NCBI GenBank assembly: GCA_051251725.1
Contig: JBPOFN010000049.1
Span: 1 to 29,410 of the forward strand
Direction: 5' to 3'
Source: JALZUE01 sp051251725
Lineage (GTDB): Bacteria > Pseudomonadota > Gammaproteobacteria > Enterobacterales > Alteromonadaceae
DNA length: 29,410 nt
The notes beneath the pieces are model-generated. The model searched no databases. It was not told the DNA's origin and was given only the letters and a program-made list of their open reading frames with translations. This document shows positions 24,801 through 29,410 of this stretch, piece by piece. The stretch's first letter is position 1, and each line of letters begins with the position of its first letter. A program made the translations under genes and the position numbers.

Positions 24801-25492
24801 TACTTGATTACGATGCGAGCCGTGAGGTGGGTGATGCCGATCAATGTATGCCACATCGTCAATCTGCCGGTTTCTTCCGCGAATTTATCATCGCTTGTGA
24901 CACCGTTAATATTGATGTAATTAAAAATGGTGCGGGTTCATCGATTAAAGGCTTAGAGTTAGCGTATACGCAAAACTATGACTTTTTACCGGGCGCATTA
25001 TCAGGTTTAGGTGCAAGTATTAACTATACCTACCAAAAATCTGAGCAAGATGTTGAAGCTATAGGTACAACAGGCTTTTTTACTCAGCCATTACCAATGC
25101 CATATACACCAATGCACTCAGCGAATACTACCTTATTTTGGGAACAAGACGGCTTTATGGTGCGTTTAGCTCATCGCTGGACCGACGAGCAACTTGTTGA
25201 TGACGGCTTAATTGGTGGTGCAACATGGCAAGACAGCTCAGGCCGTTTTGATATCAGCTCAAGTTATGAATATAGCAAAAATATTATGTTTACGTTCCAA
25301 GCGACTAACTTAACTGATGAAACGCGTCGTATTTTTTATACCGCGAAAGAATCTAGAGCATGTAGTGATTGTACTGACATAGTGCTTGATGAAGGTAATG
25401 CGCTTGATAACGACTCAATTACACGTGACAGAACCACGGCAGTCTACCGCACAGGTCGCCAGTTCCGTTTTGGTGTTCGCGTTAATTTCTAA
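21815..25492 (+). CDS. TonB-dependent outer-membrane receptor for galactan oligosaccharides
   Basis: 1225 aa. A signal peptide (about 1-25, cleaved near LMAA) precedes a TonB-box-like EIEIIEV (36-42). The plug domain follows (about 48-180) with AEDVGKSTDQNIADALSRVT and ISVRGTNSSMNQISMNGV. A long 22-strand barrel ends in the aromatic terminus FRFGVRVNF. The size and style match the long receptors of Alteromonadales polysaccharide loci rather than siderophore receptors. It should import oligosaccharides made by the GH16 enzyme with energy from TonB-ExbBD. The start ATG 21815 has GGGGA just upstream. It is followed after 86 bp by a lipoprotein gene, an arrangement like SusC-SusD but with an unrelated lipoprotein. 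The substrate is inferred only from neighbours. Confidence 0.93.
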   Translation: MRYNFKLTAISAAVMASFASTALMAAESEKEPDKKEIEIIEVTGFKGSLRKAMNAKRFADGVSDSIHAEDVGKSTDQNIADALSRVTGVTVQEGSGGEGSRISVRGTNSSMNQISMNGVALTGGLNGDGSNDGTTADNSVDLSTFSSDILSSIDVLKTAAADQDEGSLGANIVLRTVRPLNLNSNRRVFSLEQRFDDYAGENSYRVSGSFSEKFLDDSVGLIFTATKDTSASRSDRINSSFYEFARPIADAMDTDPSGRRAVDVATGKAIRILGEGQTTADLADWDPDTQIAHDGELFVLGREGHQLGTNLNKRERISISSGIQFRPTDDLDIQLDLTHSSQKVDSDNHTIAFNYGPDVPLLHETDPIEWNAVDLTTNTLQKSLSRSHTGSLQRYSGEREVETNVATLSIEHNITDDFTANLLVGYSKTTDETPDANEAGRFIALSTNTWGGTTRAIVEGLDASNPDVTIEPVGFDCSQGSLAECSMFSGTTFAEIDAIDGTVNNATSRFNPLDLTGNHLGSLTLRDNKQSDVNRSVFLDFDWAVESYNITKVEFGAKYYFRKKEVNIQNHIATTAASLVDENNGNENFQLEGFGSINLNDMMSGDAFLFNDFGKGVTNDRSNEFFQGWPMLDGEKTLQAISNRAPGTVGFREAAAGSREMETETKAAYAKVSFEFLDGSLTGNIGTRYVKDESIATGVGGINFIRFPQVIDAYDLLVTRQLATIEGQDACPQAIAGNDFGTDTQNRQNVAANDGDLSGCYAWQVSHAYNYTEDATTPVDANGNWIIEGPDGSFGPDVNRLVWGGATAGSITQLPLPADVLGADGTYYSTSQRQNRDFSTSGHFWPFIDRSTSFANGVISRDDFRSNIREAIVTNTGGADIWLPSFNLNYAINDEMIGRFAVSKTMTRPQFDSLNPRTQIREIQWGPSVGSAGNTNLQPLESKNLDLSYEWYFSESGLVSAALFFKDMKNFEREITTPFHYKDVRTEYDLDSADLLLDYDASREVGDADQCMPHRQSAGFFREFIIACDTVNIDVIKNGAGSSIKGLELAYTQNYDFLPGALSGLGASINYTYQKSEQDVEAIGTTGFFTQPLPMPYTPMHSANTTLFWEQDGFMVRLAHRWTDEQLVDDGLIGGATWQDSSGRFDISSSYEYSKNIMFTFQATNLTDETRRIFYTAKESRACSDCTDIVLDEGNALDNDSITRDRTTAVYRTGRQFRFGVRVNF

Positions 25493-25524
25493 GAGCTGAT
25501 CAATACAAACCTAAACCCATATTA

Positions 25525-25553
25525 ATTTGGTTACCTAATAAAGGTAGCCAAAT
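25525..25553 (+). promoter_or_regulatory. Intercistronic hairpin between receptor and lipoprotein genes
   Basis: ATTTGGTTACC (25525-25535) pairs with GGTAGCCAAAT (25543-25553), 11 bp with one G-U and a 7-nt loop. No T run follows, so it probably does not end transcription. Its position suggests mRNA processing or 3'-end protection that sets the ratio of the two proteins. Confidence 0.5.
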
Positions 25554-25578
25554 ACAAAAGAAATTTTGGAGAAGTAAG

Positions 25579-27507
25579 ATGAAAACCCACTTACTAAAAA
25601 TGACAATAATTGCTGCAACGTTATCAAGTGTATTAACTGCTTGTGGCAGTGCAGACAAAGGTAAAGATTATAACTTTTCAAGTGAAGAACAAGTTAGCTT
25701 TACAACTGAAAGTATTCAAGCCACGCTTATGGAAGGCAGTGGCGCTGTTGAAGTTGACTTATTAGCAGGAGCTATGGTCGGTGATACACCGCTATCTGGC
25801 TCTAATATGACAGTGTATATTTCTGAAATGGTTTTCCCATCTGAAGATGAGACAGTACCAGCTAAGTTTTATACTTATCAATCACCGTCAGTAGGTGTTG
25901 GTAACCAAACTATTTCACCATTTAAACTATCAGCGGATAGCACTAAATTAATTGTTAATACCGACGCTTTTGATTACCCAAGTGCATCAGTACATAACAA
26001 TGCATGGCGCAGCAGTCTCCATGAGTGTGATGCCTCAGATAATAATAGTGGTTTTACTAACGGACAAGACCGAGCAATTATTCCTACGCCTGACGGACTC
26101 ATTGATAATCCAGCTTCAGTTACTTATAACATTGAGTATGTTGTTGATACTGGTTTTGCTTTAGCGCCAGGTGAAGCACCGGCACGTAGAATGTTGTCAT
26201 TAACTATTAATGCTGCGGATGATTTAGTTACGGCTGTTGCCGCCGCTAATATTGAATTACCTGCGGGTGGTACGGCGCAATTAGTTGCCCAAACGACACC
26301 GAGTTTCGCTTGTGGTGATTTATCACTGAGCTACGCAGTGGCTGATGAAGCGGTTGCCACTGTTGACGCAAGTACAGGTGAAGTCACCGGTGTTGGCCAA
26401 GGAACAACAGAAGTTACGATTACTCATGTTGGTACCGGTATGTCAACTACTGCTGATATCACGGTTACTTCTGGTTTTACCTTGGCAATTACTAATCAGC
26501 CAAAAGATAATCTAGGTTCACCAACACAAATGAAAGAAGTGCCTGCTTGTACCATGACAGGTATTGCGGTTGAGCCTTCAAACGCTGCTGGTCCATTAAC
26601 AGGTGATTATACTTACAACTGGACATCAAGTAGTACTGATGTGGCTTTTGATAGTGAACATGCAAACGGTTTTGGCGCGACAGGTATGTTTAGTACCGGT
26701 ATGTCAAACCCTGCAGACGTTGATAATTTACCAACAGCTGATTTAACTGTTGGTTATTTAACGGGGGATACGGGTAGTAATGACTCAGCAGATACCGCTG
26801 ATAAATCAATCGAAGTAACCGTTAAACCTAATGTTGCTTGTAACTCTGTTATGGCAAATGCACCTTTGCCTGCCAGTACCTTTGATAATACCTTTGATAC
26901 ATCAGGTGTAGCAGATGATCGATTTATTTTTGTATCAATAAACCCAGGATATGGTCCTACAGAGCATAAAGCTACTGCAGGTATAAATGGTAGCGGTGCA
27001 ATATCATTTACTCGAAATGCAAATGCATTACCTGCTGATGCTGTTGCCGGTGTTAATCTTATGGATTGGACGTCAGGACCCACGGCACGCAGCTTTTTTG
27101 CAAGACATTTTGGAGAGTTCCCAGAAGTTCATGGAAAAACTTATAAAACAGCCATTTGGGCTAAGGTGATTAAAGCAGATCCTAGTAACACAGGCGATGT
27201 AACTATCACCCACCATGTTTTACCTTGGCTTGTTATTGATGGCGGAGATAGACCACCAAAACGTCAAATTGGTCCAAACTTTAAAGGTACAATTCCAGCT
27301 TCGGCAAATGGCGAATGGGTTTACATTGAGTTCAAAAATATTGGATGGAGTGGCGGTGTAGCTGAAGATTCATTCACTATCCCTATTACTTGGCTACACA
27401 AAAATGGCAATCCAAATGCTGATTCAACAGTAGTGCCAGAGTTTTACTTTGATGGCTTATCTGCAGGCGATGAAGTGTTAATTGATGAATATTCAATCAT
27501 TGAATAA
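25579..27507 (+). CDS. Putative surface glycan-binding lipoprotein with Big_2 domain
   Basis: 642 aa. The lipoprotein signal peptide has lipobox LTAC with C22; Gly at +2 is compatible with the outer membrane. Residues about 220-295 form a bacterial Ig-like (Big_2) domain: VATVDASTGEVTGVGQGTTEVTI is its typical core, split here only to name it. A second Ig-like segment follows (about 300-420). The C-terminal 200 residues (about 445-642) read as a beta-sandwich resembling carbohydrate-binding modules, rich in Trp and ending FYFDGLSAGDEVLIDEYSII. No catalytic motif is seen. Start ATG 25579 has GGAGAAG upstream. The gene lies directly behind the TonB receptor and before the GH16 gene and ends with a terminator, so it probably captures galactan for the receptor. 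It has no similarity that I can see to SusD. Confidence 0.75.
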   Translation: MKTHLLKMTIIAATLSSVLTACGSADKGKDYNFSSEEQVSFTTESIQATLMEGSGAVEVDLLAGAMVGDTPLSGSNMTVYISEMVFPSEDETVPAKFYTYQSPSVGVGNQTISPFKLSADSTKLIVNTDAFDYPSASVHNNAWRSSLHECDASDNNSGFTNGQDRAIIPTPDGLIDNPASVTYNIEYVVDTGFALAPGEAPARRMLSLTINAADDLVTAVAAANIELPAGGTAQLVAQTTPSFACGDLSLSYAVADEAVATVDASTGEVTGVGQGTTEVTITHVGTGMSTTADITVTSGFTLAITNQPKDNLGSPTQMKEVPACTMTGIAVEPSNAAGPLTGDYTYNWTSSSTDVAFDSEHANGFGATGMFSTGMSNPADVDNLPTADLTVGYLTGDTGSNDSADTADKSIEVTVKPNVACNSVMANAPLPASTFDNTFDTSGVADDRFIFVSINPGYGPTEHKATAGINGSGAISFTRNANALPADAVAGVNLMDWTSGPTARSFFARHFGEFPEVHGKTYKTAIWAKVIKADPSNTGDVTITHHVLPWLVIDGGDRPPKRQIGPNFKGTIPASANGEWVYIEFKNIGWSGGVAEDSFTIPITWLHKNGNPNADSTVVPEFYFDGLSAGDEVLIDEYSIIE

Positions 27508-27529
27508 ACAGTAACTAACGACTGAATCT

Positions 27530-27563
27530 AGATAAAAGCCACCACCAAGGTGGCTTTTTATCT
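27530..27563 (+). terminator. Rho-independent terminator after the lipoprotein gene
   Basis: AAAAGCCACC (27534-27543) pairs with GGTGGCTTTT (27549-27558). The pairing extends outward through GATA/TATC, and a T tract is included. It separates the receptor/lipoprotein unit from the GH16 gene, which must have its own promoter in 27564-27735. Confidence 0.9.
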
Positions 27564-27735
27564 TAAAAATTTTGAGTATTAAGCAAAAACACTAAGCGCT
27601 GTGTTAGCAGTTAATAATTATGCTGGATGAGTTAAATATAAGATTGTACCAATTCATTAAGCCTTGGTTGTTTCGCTTAATACTTACTTTTTCACCCTAT
27701 CATCACTTATTGTAAAAAGTGGTAGAGGTAATTAC

Positions 27736-29061
27736 ATGAATACTTATAAATTAGCTTTGTTGTTAGCGGCGATTGGCGCCGTAGGTCAAAATGTTTACGC
27801 CAATATTCCTAATGGTTTTGAAGCGGGTCAGCTGCGCTGGCAATTAAAAGGTAATCGGTCGGATGAGTTTAATGGCCAAGCCCTTGACGAGAAAAAGTGG
27901 GAGAGTGCACCTAAAAGCTTAGTTGTCGGAGCGTGGACCTTTGATCAAAACAATAGTTATGTACAAGATGGCAAGCTGAATATTAAAGTCACACAAGAAA
28001 CTCATAGCCGTCAATTCCCTGATATTTGTCAAGGCGGTAAAAAAGTCGACCGAGAAATATATTATAAATCCGGTGCGGTAAAAAGCTTTGCCGATGGCGT
28101 TTATGGTTTTTATGAAGCGCGAATGAAAGGGGTTAAGATTTTTCCTGGTTTGAGCCCTGCCTTTTGGTTATTTAGTGATGGGCATCCATATTCGGATAGA
28201 AATATTGAAGGCTCGGTTGATTACAGCGAAATTGATATTGTTGAGTTACAACAAGCGGATTGGCATGGCCCAGGTAAAGATGATGCTGATGCCATTAATG
28301 TCATGGATCATAACCTTCATGCCCGTGTTATCGGCAAAAATGGCAAGGTACAATGGCGGCGTCCAAAGCCATTTCCTGAAGCGCAACTACTTAGATATGA
28401 CGCACCTTTTGATCCTTCAGAAGGTTTTCATACCTATGCAGTTGAAAACCGAAAAGACAAAATTTCTTGGTATGTTGATGGTAAGTTGATTGGTGAAAAA
28501 CCGAACTTGTTTTGGCACCGGCCAATGCATGTGATTTTTTCGATGGGGTTAAGACGCCAGTTTATTAACTACAATGCTCAGTGCCAGCGCGCCGATCCGA
28601 ATCCAAGTCAGGTAACCAGCGAAGGCTTTCCTGAAAATGCGACCATGCAAGTTGATTATATTAAAACATGGCAAGCTTTACCGTCGATGTGGCTAGATAA
28701 CAGGCAAGCACTGCAACAAAACCAGTATCAAACGTCTGAAGACCTTAAGCTTCAGTTGAGTTATCACGGCGGTAGTAATGACCATGTCGTATTGGCTAAA
28801 CATCGAGGAATTAAAGTGAACTTGTTAGAAAAAAACAAGGATGGCTTGGTTCGTGTTGTACGCTCCGTTAATGATGAAAGCGCAGCGCTTGAAGCGCATA
28901 AATATGCCGGCAAGCTTAATGTATCGATTCCATTAGCGGGGGTAATGCCATCGCATAAGCTAGCATTAGGGCATTATTATGCGGTAAATGCGGTTTTTAC
29001 GTCATCTAATGGCAAGGATATTTTTCTGGCAAAGCCAGTAGAAAATATAATCGTAAAATAA
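27736..29061 (+). CDS. GH16 endo-galactanase, kappa-carrageenase-like
   Basis: 441 aa. A signal peptide (about 1-22, cleaved at NVYA) precedes a GH16 jelly-roll (about 28-310) with the catalytic motif E165-I-D167-I-V-E170 (nucleophile, helper, acid/base). Long blocks follow the Pseudoalteromonas carrageenovora kappa-carrageenase as I remember it: YGFYEARMKG, FPGLSPAFW, YSEIDIVELQQ, ISWYVDGKLIGEK, FWHRPM, and AEGFP-like SEGFPENATMQVDYIKTW. The catalytic numbering is also within two residues. It cuts internal beta-1,4 linkages of carrageenan-type galactans outside the cell. Kappa-carrageenase and the related beta-carrageenase/furcellaranase subfamilies cannot be separated by eye. The last ~110 residues are a beta-rich domain I do not recognise. 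ATG 27736 with GAGG upstream is preferred over TTG 27664. The second heptanucleotide array begins right after the stop. Confidence 0.88.
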   Translation: MNTYKLALLLAAIGAVGQNVYANIPNGFEAGQLRWQLKGNRSDEFNGQALDEKKWESAPKSLVVGAWTFDQNNSYVQDGKLNIKVTQETHSRQFPDICQGGKKVDREIYYKSGAVKSFADGVYGFYEARMKGVKIFPGLSPAFWLFSDGHPYSDRNIEGSVDYSEIDIVELQQADWHGPGKDDADAINVMDHNLHARVIGKNGKVQWRRPKPFPEAQLLRYDAPFDPSEGFHTYAVENRKDKISWYVDGKLIGEKPNLFWHRPMHVIFSMGLRRQFINYNAQCQRADPNPSQVTSEGFPENATMQVDYIKTWQALPSMWLDNRQALQQNQYQTSEDLKLQLSYHGGSNDHVVLAKHRGIKVNLLEKNKDGLVRVVRSVNDESAALEAHKYAGKLNVSIPLAGVMPSHKLALGHYYAVNAVFTSSNGKDIFLAKPVENIIVK

Positions 29062-29062
29062 T

Positions 29063-29335
29063 TAGAAGCTAGAGGCTAGAGGCTAGAAGCTAGAAGCTAG
29101 AGGCTAGAAGCTAGAAGCTAGAGGCTAGAAGCTAGAGGCTAGAAGCTAGAAGCTAGAGGCTAGAAGCTAGAAGCTAGAGGCTAGAAGCTAGAAGCTAGAA
29201 GCTAGAGGCTAGAGGCTAGAGGCTAGAGGCTAGAGGCTAGTGGCTAGTGGCTAGAAGCTAGAGGCTAGAGGCTAGTGGCTAGTGGCTAGTGGCTAGAAGC
29301 TAGAGGCTAGAGGCTAGAGGCTAGAGGCTAGAGGC
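29063..29335. repeat. Tandem array of 39 7-bp units (TAGAAGC/TAGAGGC/TAGTGGC)
   Basis: 273 bp, exactly 39 units of TAGRRGC type. They start one base after the GH16 stop codon and end flush with the insertion-sequence terminus at 29336. Units vary only at the fourth and fifth positions (AA, AG, TG) with no length change. The core GAAGCT is shared with the array at 1-483, but the last base differs (GAAGCTA against GAAGCTT). TAG or its complement closes every frame, so it is non-coding. Confidence 0.96.
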
Positions 29336-29410
29336 CTGTCTCTTGATCACAAGTCGAGTTCCTTCATAAAAGCATAGGACTCGACTAAAAACATTAATTT
29401 TACCCAGCCA
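29336..29410. mobile_element. Terminal part of an IS50/Tn5-like (IS4 family) insertion sequence
   Basis: CTGTCTCTTGATCACAAGT (29336-29354) reads as a 19-bp end of the Tn5 group: the first 14 bases equal the Tn5 inside end and the last 7 equal the outside end, as I remember those ends. Overlapping its inner edge is a hairpin, AGTCGAGTTCC (29352-29362) with GGACTCGACT (29377-29386), one base bulged. Such subterminal hairpins in IS10/IS50 shield transposase from read-through transcripts. The transposase gene would lie beyond the window. The 9 bp before the end (GCTAGAGGC, 29327-29335) would be the target duplication. Confidence 0.75.

Noticed and set aside
25579..27507. SusD homologue
   Set aside because: No TPR-like helical pattern; the protein is Ig-like and beta-rich throughout.
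29063..29335. Coding repeat or C-terminal extension of the GH16 enzyme
   Set aside because: The GH16 frame stops at 29061, and TAG occurs in the repeat in all frames.

Overview
The window looks like a chromosomal segment of a low-GC marine gammaproteobacterium of the Alteromonadales, most likely Colwelliaceae-like (Colwellia/Thalassotalea type). The codon use, the long TonB-dependent receptor, the FadR-type GntR regulators and the red-algal galactan enzymes all point that way. The placement is by family resemblance only; no 16S or marker gene is present.

Layout. (1) 1-483: the end of a tandem array of 7-bp units that runs off the left edge. (2) 484-4892, minus strand: a tightly overlapping three-gene operon encoding an outer-membrane-type lipoprotein with a TonB-receptor plug-like N-terminus fused to a von Willebrand A domain, a histidine kinase with a large periplasmic domain, and an OmpR-type response regulator. 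(3) 5068-6618: a TetR regulator and a glutathione S-transferase, each preceded by the same palindromic operator. (4) 6619-7128: a gene-free stretch of inverted repeats and a decayed MITE-like relic. (5) 7129-29061: a polysaccharide utilization locus for red-algal galactan, most probably of the carrageenan/furcellaran group. (6) 29063-29335: a second 7-bp tandem array of exactly 39 units. It is abutted at 29336 by the 19-bp terminal repeat of an IS50/Tn5-like (IS4 family) insertion sequence that leaves the window.

How the locus probably works. A secreted GH16 kappa-carrageenase-like endo-hydrolase cuts the polymer outside the cell. A surface lipoprotein with a Big_2 domain and a carbohydrate-binding-like C-terminus, with a 1225-residue TonB-dependent receptor, would capture and import oligosaccharides. 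In the periplasm a formylglycine sulfatase removes sulfate and a GH110-like alpha-1,3-galactosidase trims alpha-linked galactose. An MFS sugar porter takes sugars across the inner membrane. A cytoplasmic GH127 enzyme would release 3,6-anhydro-D-galactose. DgoK and DgoA convert 2-keto-3-deoxy-D-galactonate to pyruvate and glyceraldehyde-3-phosphate. The dehydrogenase and cycloisomerase that normally link anhydrogalactose to ketodeoxygalactonate are absent. Instead there is a Tat-exported molybdenum hydroxylase (IorAB-like), a candidate for an alternative oxidation step.

Regulation. Two paralogous FadR-type GntR proteins of identical length (246 aa) are encoded in the locus. Four copies of a perfect inverted repeat, AAACAT-N3-ATGTTT, sit upstream of both regulator genes, the sulfatase gene and between the divergent GH110 and iorA genes. 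This defines a locus-wide regulon. One paralogue has lost a histidine expected in the FCD effector pocket and appears to be made from a leaderless transcript.
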